Shown here: one piece after another, positions 8,559 through 20,365 of the stretch
Layout of the letters: every line of letters begins with the position of its first letter
How positions within the stretch are numbered: position 1 is the stretch's first letter
Source of the DNA: Hymenobacter convexus
Lineage (GTDB): Bacteria; Bacteroidota; Bacteroidia; Cytophagales; Hymenobacteraceae
Length of the DNA: 64,000 bases
Direction: 5' to 3'
Assembly: GCF_030580955.1 (NCBI RefSeq)
Contig: NZ_JAUQON010000001.1
Span: forward strand, 744,001 to 808,000
Made by a program: the position numbers and the translations under genes
Notes under the pieces: model-generated
The model's input: the letters and a program-made list of their open reading frames with translations, nothing else
What the model was told of the DNA's origin: nothing
Databases searched by the model: none

Positions 8559-9737
8559 ATGTTCGATTACCTCATCGTTGGGGCCGGTTTTGCCGGCAGC
8601 GTGCTCGCCGAACGGCTGGCCACCCGCAGCAACAAAAAAGTCCTCATCATCGACAAGCGTAGCCACATTGGAGGCAATGCCTACGACCATTACAATGAGG
8701 ACGGCATTCTGGTGCACAAGTATGGTCCGCATATCTTCCATACTAACTCGAAGGATGTGTTCGACTACCTCGGCAATTTCACCGAGTGGCGTCCCTACGA
8801 GCACCGCGTGCTCGCTTCGGTAGACGGCCAGATGGTGCCCATGCCCATCAACCTCGACACCATCAACAAGCTCTACGGCCTGAACCTGACCAGCTTCGAA
8901 GTAGAAGAATTCTTCGCCTCGGTGGCCGAACAGGTCGATGTCATCAAAACGTCGGAAGACGTGGTGGTGAGCAAAGTAGGCCGCGAGCTGTACAACAAGT
9001 TCTTTAAAAACTACACCAATAAGCAGTGGGGCCTCGACCCCTCGCAGCTGGACAAGTCGGTGACTTCGCGTGTGCCTACCCGCACCAACCGCGACGACCG
9101 GTACTTCACCGATACCTACCAGGCCATGCCCCTGCACGGCTACACCCGGATGTTTGAGAACATGCTCAACCACCCGAACATCAAGGTGATGCTGAATACC
9201 GACTACCACGAGGTAATCGACTTCATTCCCTACAAGGAAATCATCTTCACCGGCCCGGTAGATGAGTATTTCGACTTCAAATTCGGCAAGCTGCCCTACC
9301 GCTCGCTCGAGTTCAAGCACGAGACGCTGAACAAGGAGAAGCACCTGGCCGCGCCCGTGGTGAACTACCCCAACGAGCACCCCTACACCCGCATCACGGA
9401 GTTTAAGGCCCTCACCGGCCAGGACCATCCCAAAACGGCCATCGTGTACGAGTACCCGCAGGCCGAGGGCGACCCGTACTACCCCATTCCGATGCCGGAA
9501 AACGCCGAGTTGTACAACAAGTACAAGAAGCTGGCCGATGAGACGCCCAACGTGCACTTCGTGGGCCGCCTTGCCACCTACAAGTACTACAACATGGACC
9601 AGGTAGTGGCCCAGGCCCTGACGCTTTACAAGAAGCTGACGGAGAAGGAAAACGCTGCCAAGCCGGCGCTTCCCGCCATTTCGGGCAGCACCGCGCTGGT
9701 CGAGAAACTCATCAGCCGCTCGCCGCAACAGGAGTAG
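8559..9737 (+). CDS. glf: UDP-galactopyranose mutase
   Basis: This 392-residue flavoenzyme converts UDP-galactopyranose to UDP-galactofuranose, the donor for furanose-containing surface polysaccharides. The FAD-binding loop GAGFAGSVLAERLA is at residues 8-21, followed by IGGNAYDHYN and the substrate region GPHIFHTN. The C-terminal NVHFVGRLATYKYYNMDQV is typical of UGM and contacts the flavin. Length is as usual for bacterial UGM. It lies 96 bases after the glycosyltransferase and is probably expressed with it. A repeat and a terminator follow and separate it from secA. Confidence 0.95.
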   Translation: MFDYLIVGAGFAGSVLAERLATRSNKKVLIIDKRSHIGGNAYDHYNEDGILVHKYGPHIFHTNSKDVFDYLGNFTEWRPYEHRVLASVDGQMVPMPINLDTINKLYGLNLTSFEVEEFFASVAEQVDVIKTSEDVVVSKVGRELYNKFFKNYTNKQWGLDPSQLDKSVTSRVPTRTNRDDRYFTDTYQAMPLHGYTRMFENMLNHPNIKVMLNTDYHEVIDFIPYKEIIFTGPVDEYFDFKFGKLPYRSLEFKHETLNKEKHLAAPVVNYPNEHPYTRITEFKALTGQDHPKTAIVYEYPQAEGDPYYPIPMPENAELYNKYKKLADETPNVHFVGRLATYKYYNMDQVVAQALTLYKKLTEKENAAKPALPAISGSTALVEKLISRSPQQE

Positions 9738-9742
9738 CCAGT

Positions 9743-9873
9743 TGTAGCGCGGACTTTGTAGTCCGCGTCTCGCCGCAACGCGGCGAAGCTGGTGCCGCAA
9801 AACGGCTACGCAACTGCTCTGACAATGATTCGCCGCCCGGCGGCGAGACGCGGACTGCAAAGTCCGCGCTACA
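9743..9873. repeat. Palindromic intergenic repeat, family C, copy 2
   Basis: Arms of 33 bases at about 9743-9775 and 9841-9873 begin TGTAGCGCGGACTTTG and differ at one position. The 65-base centre is unrelated to that of copy 1 at 1557-1642. It follows glf and abuts a terminator. Confidence 0.85.
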
Positions 9874-9875
9874 GA

Positions 9876-9904
9876 AAAAGCCCCGCCAATTTGGCGGGGC
9901 TTTT
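9876..9904 (+). terminator. Intrinsic terminator after glf
   Basis: The hairpin GCCCCGCC/GGCGGGGC at 9880-9900 is flanked by A5 and T4. It lies just outside the family C repeat. Confidence 0.75.
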
Positions 9905-9935
9905 CGTTTTGGGACGGTTTTAGCGGAAGGCTGCG

Positions 9936-9944
9936 TAAATTTGA
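9936..9944 (+). promoter_or_regulatory. -7 promoter box TAAATTTGA of secA
   Basis: This is an exact TAnnTTTG match, 39 bases before the secA ATG at 9983. An in-frame TTG codon at 9941 falls inside the box, which argues against using it as the start. Confidence 0.55.
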
Positions 9945-9982
9945 GGTGCGCCCAAGGCGCTTATTCGCTAAAAGACTACCTA

Positions 9983-13393
<3,411 letters not shown>

Positions 13394-13421
13394 ACTGGCG
13401 GCTTCGGAGCCGTAAATGTTA

Positions 13422-13465
13422 AATGGCCGGTGGTCCCCGTGGGGGCTGCCGGCCATTCTTTTTTT
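13422..13465 (+). terminator. Intrinsic terminator after secA
   Basis: The stem AATGGCCGG / CCGGCCATT with an inner GGTCCCC/GGGGGCT pairing is followed by eight T at 13458-13465. Confidence 0.85.
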
Positions 13466-13506
13466 CGTTGATTTGCAGCCTGATTAGACCTTTTCACAAG
13501 TAAGAA

Positions 13507-15186
13507 ATGTACATGGCTCGTCTAGTACCAATCACCTTATTCAGTTTGGTATTTCTGCTTGCTGTGCGCTGTGCGCATGCCCAGGCGCCGGCCTGGCAAA
13601 CGGCAGTGGCGCTAAACGGCGCCGCCTCGACGGTGAAGGCCACGACCACCGATGCCAATGGCGACGTCTACGTGGCGGGCCCGTTCACGGGCACAGTCGG
13701 CTTTGGCACGGCTTCCCTGACCAGTGCGGGCGGTGTGGATGTGTTTGTGGCCAAGTGGAGCCGGGCCAGCGCATCCTTTGTGTGGGCCCAACGGGCAGGA
13801 GGAACCGGCGATGAAAGTGCCACGGCCGTGGCCGTGAGCAGTGCCGGGGTGTACGTAGCCGGCGATTTTGCCGGAACGATGACTTTTGGGGGGCATAGCA
13901 TCAGCAGTAGCGGGCTGAGCGACGGCTTCGTTGCCAAACTTACCGATGGCGGCAATGGTGCCGGGTGGGAGTGGGCCGTGCCACTAGGCGGGGCTGACAG
14001 CGACCAAGCCTATGCCCTGGCCGTGAGCGATGCCAGCGTGTACGTGGCCGGCGTTTTCAACAGTGCAACGTTGCAACTGGGCGCCTTTGCCCTGGCCAAC
14101 AGGTCGACGAATGGCGCCACGGCCGATGGCTTTGTGGCCAAGCTCACCGATGGCGGCCTGGCCGGTACCGTGGCGTGGGTGCAGCAGGTCGGCGGCTCTG
14201 GTTCTGACTTTGTGACGGCTTTGGCCGCAACGGGAAGCACCGTGTACCTCACCGGGCAGTTTTCCAACGCTGTTGCCTTCGGCAACACTACGTTGCAGGG
14301 TATCAGCGCGGGGGCCTTTGTGGCAAAGCTGGCCGATGCGGGTCCAAGCAGTCAGTTTGCCTGGGCCATCCAACCCAGCGGCCTCGTCATTGCCAATGCG
14401 GTGGCGGTGGCTGGTTCGAATGTGTACGTGGCCGGTCGATTTGTCTTCCGTGTCGCTTTTGGAAGCGCTTCCTTCACAAGCACCGGTAATTTGAACGGCT
14501 ACGATGCTTTCGTGACGAAAATAACCGATGTCGGCGGCACGGGCAGCTTTGCCTGGACTGCCGTGGCTGGCGGGCCCTTCAGCGACTACGCCGCTGGGGT
14601 GGCCACCAGCGGCGCCAACGTGTACGTGACGGGGGGCTTCTCCAACACCTGCGCCTTTGGCAACACCAGCCTGACCAACGTGGGCAACAACGACAACATA
14701 TTCGTGACGAAGCTGACCGACGCCGGCAGCACCGGCAGCTTTGCTTGGGCAATGCCCGTGGGGGGCGCCGGCCCGCAACTGGCAACCAGCGTCGCCGTAG
14801 ATGCGGGCCGCCGGGTGTATGTGGGCGGCGATGCGACCTTGCCCGTTGCTTTCGGCAGCATCCTCCTGCCCGCAACGGCGGGTGCCCGGGTTGGCTTCCT
14901 CGCTTCCTTTGCCGATGCTACCACGACCGGTACCGGGCCAGGGCTAGCCGCCGCTCGCTTGGCAGTGTATCCCAACCCCGCCCACGGCCGCGCCTCCGTG
15001 CAGCTGCCGCCCGGCGCCGGCCCGGCCACCCTCACCGTGCTCGATGCCTTGGGCCGCCCCGTGCGCACCCAGACGACCACCAACCCCAGCGCCGACCTGG
15101 ACCTGACCGGCTTGGCCCCCGGCCTCTACGCCGTGCGCGTGGCGGCGGGCGGCAGCAGCGCCATCCAGCGGCTGGTGGTGGAGTAG
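13507..15186 (+). CDS. Secreted SBBP-repeat T9SS type A protein, paralogue 1
   Basis: This 559-residue protein has a signal peptide ending about CAHAQ and seven repeats of about 60 residues built on VYVAG-F-GT, FG---L-S-G and DxFVAKL-DAG, as in SBBP (beta-propeller-like) repeats. A T9SS type A sorting domain follows: YPNPAHGRASVQL, LTVLDALGRPV, LAPGLYAVRVA, ending RLVVE. Seven repeats suggest one closed seven-bladed propeller on the cell surface or released. No enzymatic residues are recognised. It is the first of three tandem paralogues (next at 15390 and 17246). A second in-frame ATG two codons downstream (MARLV) is an equally good start. Confidence 0.88.
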   Translation: MYMARLVPITLFSLVFLLAVRCAHAQAPAWQTAVALNGAASTVKATTTDANGDVYVAGPFTGTVGFGTASLTSAGGVDVFVAKWSRASASFVWAQRAGGTGDESATAVAVSSAGVYVAGDFAGTMTFGGHSISSSGLSDGFVAKLTDGGNGAGWEWAVPLGGADSDQAYALAVSDASVYVAGVFNSATLQLGAFALANRSTNGATADGFVAKLTDGGLAGTVAWVQQVGGSGSDFVTALAATGSTVYLTGQFSNAVAFGNTTLQGISAGAFVAKLADAGPSSQFAWAIQPSGLVIANAVAVAGSNVYVAGRFVFRVAFGSASFTSTGNLNGYDAFVTKITDVGGTGSFAWTAVAGGPFSDYAAGVATSGANVYVTGGFSNTCAFGNTSLTNVGNNDNIFVTKLTDAGSTGSFAWAMPVGGAGPQLATSVAVDAGRRVYVGGDATLPVAFGSILLPATAGARVGFLASFADATTTGTGPGLAAARLAVYPNPAHGRASVQLPPGAGPATLTVLDALGRPVRTQTTTNPSADLDLTGLAPGLYAVRVAAGGSSAIQRLVVE

Positions 15187-15389
15187 GCCGAGCCTGCCCA
15201 ATGACGCGCCAATGCCTTGGCCGGCCCGGCCCACAGAGTTGGCTTGGGACAACGGCCCCGCCAAATAGGTAAGCGCACACTGGGATTTGAGCTGGCAATA
15301 AAGGGGGACTGTTTGGCGGGAGCAGTACCCGCTGGGTTAAAAGCATAATAGATTATCTTGGCCGCGCCTTTCCCAAACACCGCCATCTG

Positions 15390-17087
15390 ATGAAACCTGT
15401 ACCGTACCGTCGTCGCTACCCAACGTTGGTTTTTACGCTGCTGCTGCTGCTGACCGGCATGGTGGCCCGCGCTCAGGCCCCCGTTTGGCAAAGGCTGGAC
15501 CTGGTTTCCCAGCCCAGCGGGTCGTATTCGGAAGTGTACGAGAGCGCGGCCGATGCCAGCGGCAACGTGTTTGTGACGGGTTACTTTGTGGGGACGGTAA
15601 CTTTGGGCAGCACCACCCTGGTAAGCGCGGGCCGGAGCGACTTATTCGTGGCAAAATGGAGCCCGGCCGGCAACGCCTTCGTGTGGGCCCTGCGCGCTGG
15701 CGGCGTCGGCAGCGAAACCCCCTACGGCATAGCGGCCAGCGGCGGCGGGGTGTTCGTGTCGGGCAATTTCGGGGCAACCGCCGACTTTGGAACCACGGTG
15801 CTCCCCAGTACTGGCTCATCCGACCTGTTCGTAACCAAAATTGTGGACGCCGGCACCTCGGCCAGCTTTGCCTGGGCGCAGCAGGCCGGCGGCTCCCTTG
15901 CCAGCATCAACGGGGCCAAGGTGGCCGTGAGTGGCAACAGTGTGTACGTGGCCGGCTCGTTCAGCGGAACGGTAGCCCTTGGCGGCATCGGACTCACGTC
16001 GGCTGGTTCCAGCGATATACTTGTAACCAAACTCACCGACTTGGGAACCAGCGCTGCCTTTGCCTGGGCCCGGCGCGCCGGTGGCAGTGGCCTCGACCAA
16101 GGCATCGACGTGGCCGCGAGCGGCTCCAATGTGTATGTATGCGGCTATTTCAACGGAACGGGCGATTTTGGTAGTACCTCGCTCACGGCGGCTGGCATCT
16201 CCGATTTTTTTGTGAGCCGGCTTACCGATGCCGGCACCAGCGGCGACTTCGCGTGGACGCGCGCGGCCGGCGCCGCCGGCGCCGAATCGGCCACGGTGGT
16301 GACGGCCAATGGTAACGAGGTATACGTGGCGGGGCGCTTCAACAGCCCGGGCATGGCATTGGGCAATACCGTATTGAGCAGTGCTGCCGGCACCAGTCCC
16401 CTTTTCGTGGCCAAGCTGCTGGACGTGGGCAGCGCCACCACCTTCGCCTGGGCCCAGCAATCGGACGGCACGGGCTATGCTGAGCCCTGGGGGCTGAAGG
16501 TGAGCGGCACCGAGGTATTCCTGGCGGGCACCTTCGGCGGCACTACTTTTTTTGGGGCCACCACGCTGGTCAGTGCCGGCAGCACCGATGTATTTGCGGC
16601 GCAACTTTCCAGCACGGGCTCCCCGGCTTTTCGGTGGGCAGTACGCGCCGGTGGGAGCTACAACGACAACGGTTACGGACTGGCCCTGACGGGAGGGCGC
16701 ATCTACGTGGGCGGCACCGTGCTCCCACCGGCCGCTTTTGGCTCTTTCGCCACCGCTGGAGCGGCCAGCGGCAGCACGGGCTTCCTGGCCTCGTTGGCTG
16801 CTGTAGGGTTGGCGGCGGGTGTGCCCCAGGCTCTGCCCGGCCTGAGCCTGGCGCCCAACCCCGCCCACGGCCGGGCCACGGTGCAGCTGCCGCCCATGCC
16901 TGGCAGCACCGCGGCCACGCTCACCCTGCTCGATGCGCTGGGCCGGGCTGTCCACACGGCGGGCGTGGCCTTGCCTGCCGCGGGCCTACGCCACGACCTG
17001 GACCTGACCGGCCTGGCCCCCGGCCTCTACGCCGTGCGCGTAGTGATGGGCGGCCGCACCGCCACGCGCCCGCTGGTGGTAGAGTAG
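15390..17087 (+). CDS. Secreted SBBP-repeat T9SS type A protein, paralogue 2
   Basis: This 565-residue protein has the same plan as its neighbours. The signal peptide ends near VARAQA. Seven repeats contain VFVTGYF, VFVSGNF, VYVAGSF, VYVCGYF, VYVAGRF, VFLAGTF and IYVGGTV. A sorting domain with APNPAHGRATVQL, LTLLDALGRAV and LAPGLYAVRVV ends PLVVE. The three proteins differ most in the loops between the repeated strands, as expected for surface proteins evolving after duplication. A 203-base gap upstream holds no clear hairpin and may carry its own promoter. Function is unknown; adhesion or glycan binding is only a guess from the fold. Confidence 0.88.
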   Translation: MKPVPYRRRYPTLVFTLLLLLTGMVARAQAPVWQRLDLVSQPSGSYSEVYESAADASGNVFVTGYFVGTVTLGSTTLVSAGRSDLFVAKWSPAGNAFVWALRAGGVGSETPYGIAASGGGVFVSGNFGATADFGTTVLPSTGSSDLFVTKIVDAGTSASFAWAQQAGGSLASINGAKVAVSGNSVYVAGSFSGTVALGGIGLTSAGSSDILVTKLTDLGTSAAFAWARRAGGSGLDQGIDVAASGSNVYVCGYFNGTGDFGSTSLTAAGISDFFVSRLTDAGTSGDFAWTRAAGAAGAESATVVTANGNEVYVAGRFNSPGMALGNTVLSSAAGTSPLFVAKLLDVGSATTFAWAQQSDGTGYAEPWGLKVSGTEVFLAGTFGGTTFFGATTLVSAGSTDVFAAQLSSTGSPAFRWAVRAGGSYNDNGYGLALTGGRIYVGGTVLPPAAFGSFATAGAASGSTGFLASLAAVGLAAGVPQALPGLSLAPNPAHGRATVQLPPMPGSTAATLTLLDALGRAVHTAGVALPAAGLRHDLDLTGLAPGLYAVRVVMGGRTATRPLVVE

Positions 17088-17116
17088 GCTCGTCCGAATC
17101 CAGTGGCTTGATTATC

Positions 17117-17155
17117 CGAAGCCCCGACCGCCAGGCCGGGGCTTCGTTGCTTTTG
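17117..17155 (+). terminator. Intrinsic terminator after paralogue 2
   Basis: The stem CGAAGCCCCG / CGGGGCTTCG at 17117-17146 has a nine-base loop and is followed by TTGCTTTT. Confidence 0.7.
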
Positions 17156-17245
17156 ACTAATGGTTAAACCAGCGAGCGCCGGGGCAGTCCATCGGAACAG
17201 GCGGCCGGGCCGCTCTTTTTCACTGTTCCAACTCTCCGTCATCCG

Positions 17246-18946
17246 ATGAAAAAACTGTTTACTCTCGTGCGAAACCTTCTGTTGAGCGGCCTGCTGTTGG
17301 GCAGTGGCCTGGCCCACGCGCAGGCCCCTGCCTGGCAAAGCGCGGTGCCCGTGGCCTCCGCCGCCAACGGCGCTTACACTGTGACGGCCACTGCGCCCGA
17401 TGCTACCGGTGCCAACGTGTACCTGACTGGCTATTTCACTGGCACGGTGGCCCTGGGCGGCTCCCTGCTCACCAGCTACGGCCTCGCCGATGGGTTTGTG
17501 GGCAAATGGAACGTGGCCAACCGCGGCTTCATGTGGGTGCAGCGCATGGGCGGCCCCAACAACGACCAGGCCCTGGCCCTGGCCGTGAATGGCACGGCCG
17601 TGTACGTGGCCGGGGTGATGGTGAACACCGTTTCCTTTGGTGGCACCGCGGTGAGCACGGCCGGGGCTGCCGATGGCTTCGTGGCCAAATACGTGGACGC
17701 GGGCACCAGCGCCGGCGTGGCCTGGGTGCAGGCCACCGGCGGCGCCAACGAAGACCGCGCCACCGCCGTGGCCGTGAGCGGGACCAACGTGTACGTGGCC
17801 GGCACCTTCCGCAGCCCCAGCATGACGCTGGGCGGCATCACGCTCAACAACCCCACCGCTACCGGCGGCACGGCCGGCCTGGCCCACTGCTTCGTGGCGA
17901 AGCTGGCCGACGTGGGCACCAGCAGCACTTTCGGCTGGGCGCGGGCCAACGGCGGCAACGCCGGCGACGACCAGGTGGCCGCGCTGGCCGTGAGCGGCAC
18001 CAACGTGTACATGGCCGGCGACTTTGTGGGCAACATTCCCTTCGGCACCACTACACTCAGCAGCAACGGCGGCCGCGATGCCTACGTGGCCAAGCTGGTG
18101 GATGGCGGCAACAACACGGCTTTTGCCTGGGCCAAAAACGCCGGCAGCACCGGCCCCGACCAGGCCACCGCGCTGGCCGTGAGCGGCAGCAATGTGTACG
18201 TGGCCGGCAGTTTCAGCGGGCTGGCCATCTTCGATGCCATTGGCCTGGTGAGCGCCGGCACCGTCAATGCCTTCGTGGCCCGTCTGACGGATGCCGGCCT
18301 GAGCAGTTCCTTTACCTGGGCCCAGCAGGCCGGCGGCACGGCCTCGGACCAAGCCGCTGCCCTGGCCGTGAGCGGCAGCAGCGTGTACGTGGCCGGTGCC
18401 TTTTCGAGCCCCACGGCGGCGTTTGGCACCCTTGTGCTGAACAACACAACGCCCGCAGGACGCGCCACCGAGGTGTTTGTGGCGCGCCTGACCGATGCCG
18501 GCACCTTCGGCAGCTACGTGTGGGCCCAACAGGCCGGGGGCACCGGCAACGACCAGGCGGCCAGTGTGGCCCTTTCGGGCGCCACCGTATTTGTGGGCGG
18601 CAGTGCCATGCCCCCGGCCTCCTTCGGTAGCCTGCTGATTCCCAGCGGCACGGCCAATACCGTGGGTTTTCTGGCTTCGATGGCCGCGGCGCCGCTGGCT
18701 GTCAGAGCCGCTGAGCTGGGGGATATTGCGCTGTTTCCGAACCCGGCCCATGCCACGGCCACGGTGCAGGCGCCCGTGGGGGCGGTGCTTACCGTGCTCG
18801 ATGCCCTGGGGCGTCCCGTGCGCACCTGTTCGGCTGCTGCCAGCCCCGCCACCATGCTGGACCTTGCCGGCCTGACCCCCGGCGTCTACGCCGTGCACGT
18901 TCGTGCCGGGGGCGGCACGGCAACCCGGCGCCTTGTGGTGGAGTAG
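17246..18946 (+). CDS. Secreted SBBP-repeat T9SS type A protein, paralogue 3
   Basis: This 566-residue third tandem paralogue has a signal peptide ending ALAHAQA-like (GLAHAQ). Seven VYVAG-type repeats follow: VYLTGYF, VYVAGVM, VYVAGTF, VYMAGDF, VYVAGSF, VYVAGAF and VFVGGSA. The sorting domain carries FPNPAHATATVQA, LTVLDALGRPV and LTPGVYAVHVR, ending RLVVE. Its repeats are the most regular of the three, with nearly the same phrase LAVSGxxVYVAGxF in most units. deoC follows after 33 bases with its own promoter box. Confidence 0.88.
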   Translation: MKKLFTLVRNLLLSGLLLGSGLAHAQAPAWQSAVPVASAANGAYTVTATAPDATGANVYLTGYFTGTVALGGSLLTSYGLADGFVGKWNVANRGFMWVQRMGGPNNDQALALAVNGTAVYVAGVMVNTVSFGGTAVSTAGAADGFVAKYVDAGTSAGVAWVQATGGANEDRATAVAVSGTNVYVAGTFRSPSMTLGGITLNNPTATGGTAGLAHCFVAKLADVGTSSTFGWARANGGNAGDDQVAALAVSGTNVYMAGDFVGNIPFGTTTLSSNGGRDAYVAKLVDGGNNTAFAWAKNAGSTGPDQATALAVSGSNVYVAGSFSGLAIFDAIGLVSAGTVNAFVARLTDAGLSSSFTWAQQAGGTASDQAAALAVSGSSVYVAGAFSSPTAAFGTLVLNNTTPAGRATEVFVARLTDAGTFGSYVWAQQAGGTGNDQAASVALSGATVFVGGSAMPPASFGSLLIPSGTANTVGFLASMAAAPLAVRAAELGDIALFPNPAHATATVQAPVGAVLTVLDALGRPVRTCSAAASPATMLDLAGLTPGVYAVHVRAGGGTATRRLVVE

Positions 18947-18967
18947 GGCAGGGGCGGCCTTACCCGC

Positions 18968-18975
18968 TACCTTTG
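18968..18975 (+). promoter_or_regulatory. -7 promoter box TACCTTTG of deoC, probably leaderless
   Basis: This is an exact TAnnTTTG match ending four bases before the ATG at 18980. Confidence 0.6.
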
Positions 18976-18979
18976 TTCT

Positions 18980-19648
18980 ATGAACCTCGCCGCCCACATC
19001 GACCACACCCTGCTGCGCCCCGACTGCACGGAGGCGCAAATTATCCAGCTTTGCGAGGAAGCCGTGGCCCACGGCTTTGCCAGCGTGTGCGTGCCGCCCT
19101 GCTACGTGCCCTTGGCCGCCGCCCAACTGGCCGGCACCCCCGTGCCGGTGTGCACCGTAATTGGGTTCCCGCTGGGCTACGCGGCGTCGAGTGTCAAGTT
19201 TAAGGAAGCCGAAGTGGCCTTGTATGACGGCGCCCACGAGCTGGACATGGTGCTAAACATCTCGGCCCTGAAATCGGGCAAGACGGCCGCAATTCAGGAT
19301 GAAATCCTGGACCTGGCCGACCTTTGCCACGTGCATCAGGCCCTGCTCAAGGTCATCATCGAAACCGCTTTGCTTACGGAAGAGGAAATCGAACTGGCCT
19401 GCCAGTTGTGCGTGGCCGGCGAGGCTGATTTTGTAAAAACCTCCACCGGCTTTGCCAGCCGCGGTGCCTCGGTGGCCGACATCGAGCTGATGCGCCGGGT
19501 GCTGCCCGAAACCATGCGCATCAAAGCTTCAGGCGGCATCCGGACCCGGGCCGCGGCCGAGGCGCTGATAGCCGCCGGTGCCAACCGCATCGGCTCGTCC
19601 AATAGTGTGGCCCTGATTGCTGAAAATAATGACTCAACCGTTGCTTAA
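18980..19648 (+). CDS. deoC: Deoxyribose-phosphate aldolase
   Basis: This 222-residue class I aldolase splits 2-deoxyribose-5-phosphate into glyceraldehyde-3-phosphate and acetaldehyde in deoxynucleoside breakdown. Family signatures are IDHTLLRPDCT at the N-terminus, VCTVIGFPLGYA, the Schiff-base lysine in DFVKTSTGF (Lys153), and IKASGGIRT near the end. Length and motif order are standard. The start codon sits directly behind a -7 box. The last 20 bases overlap the start of a SPOR lipoprotein gene, so the two are probably translated from one message although their functions look unrelated. Confidence 0.95.
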   Translation: MNLAAHIDHTLLRPDCTEAQIIQLCEEAVAHGFASVCVPPCYVPLAAAQLAGTPVPVCTVIGFPLGYAASSVKFKEAEVALYDGAHELDMVLNISALKSGKTAAIQDEILDLADLCHVHQALLKVIIETALLTEEEIELACQLCVAGEADFVKTSTGFASRGASVADIELMRRVLPETMRIKASGGIRTRAAAEALIAAGANRIGSSNSVALIAENNDSTVA

Positions 19649-20201
19649 GGGCCTTGTGGCGGCGCTGCTGCTCACGCTGGGCGCTTGCGCCAGCACCGCC
19701 CAGCAGGCGCCGCAAGCCAGTGCCCCGCCCGATACCACGAAAAAAAACGCGCCCGTCGTGGCCAACGCCCCCGCGCCCCTGCCCGCCGAGGATGTGAGCA
19801 AGTACCGGCCCGTATTTGCGGCGCCTAAGCCCCTGCCCGCTACCGCAGTCACCACCGCGCCCAAAGCCACCGTGGTGCCCACCGCCCACGTCAACCCCCA
19901 GGTGGAGCAGCGCCTGCGCGACCAAGCCTACACCAATCAGAACGTGAAGTATGCCCAGGGCTACCGAATTCTGGTTTACCTGGGCCTGGAGCGCGACAAG
20001 GTGATGGCCATCCGGCGCACCATCATCGGCCGCTACCCCGACGAGACGGATTACATCGTGTTCAAGTCGCCGGTCTACCGCCTGTACATTGGCGACTACC
20101 TCACCAAGCTCGAAGCCGCCCGTGGCCTGGCTCGCCTGCGCGGCCTCACGCCCAAGCTGGAGTTGGAGCCCACCCAGGTGCTGCTGAACAAGAACCCGTA
20201 G
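19629..20201 (+). CDS. SPOR-domain lipoprotein
   Basis: The protein has 190 residues. A lipoprotein signal ends LLLTLGAC, with Cys at about residue 19. A Pro/Ala-rich linker of about 80 residues is followed by a SPOR-like domain (GYRILVYLGLERDKVMAIRR to EAARGLARLRG). SPOR domains bind denuded glycan strands of peptidoglycan, often at the septum, so an outer-membrane lipoprotein reaching to the cell wall is likely. The ATG at 19629 gives the hydrophobic core directly after MTQPLLKG. An upstream in-frame codon lies deeper in deoC. The 20-base overlap with deoC suggests translational coupling. A family B repeat follows. Confidence 0.82.
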   Translation: MTQPLLKGLVAALLLTLGACASTAQQAPQASAPPDTTKKNAPVVANAPAPLPAEDVSKYRPVFAAPKPLPATAVTTAPKATVVPTAHVNPQVEQRLRDQAYTNQNVKYAQGYRILVYLGLERDKVMAIRRTIIGRYPDETDYIVFKSPVYRLYIGDYLTKLEAARGLARLRGLTPKLELEPTQVLLNKNP

Positions 20202-20235
20202 GGGAGAACAGGTGGAGGAAAGGCCGCGCGCTGCT

Positions 20236-20344
20236 TGTCATCCTGAGCGCAGCGAAGGACCTTCTCCCCGCTGAACGATTTGCAGTAAAGCAACTCACTG
20301 CCTATGCAGGGGTGAGAAGGTCCTTCGCTGCGCTCAGGATGACA
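20236..20344. repeat. Palindromic intergenic repeat, family B, copy 1
   Basis: Arms TGTCATCCTGAGCGCAGCGA plus AGGACCTTCTC, and the complement at the right end, enclose a centre that contains AACGATTTGCAGTAA (20275-20289). The same 15 bases lie in the centre of copy 2 at 36613-36736. It lies between the SPOR and M20 genes; its right arm reads MRRSFAALRMT in the frame of the next gene. Confidence 0.9.
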
Positions 20345-20365
20345 GCTTTTAACCATCGATTGTCC

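Noticed and set aside
13507..18946. CRISPR-like or tandem DNA repeats
   Set aside because: The periodicity of about 180 bases is protein repeat sequence with variable third positions, not identical repeats with spacers.
17027..19237. Very long open frame on the minus strand (over 700 codons), and similar ones at 38524-40407 and 11003-12550
   Set aside because: These are antisense shadows of strong coding genes in high-GC DNA. Their products are His/Gly/Ala-rich and match no family pattern.
20312..20365. Upstream in-frame start of the M20 amidohydrolase (reading MRRSFAALRMT)
   Set aside because: These codons are the right arm of palindromic repeat family B, not protein; the family similarity begins after the ATG at 20366.
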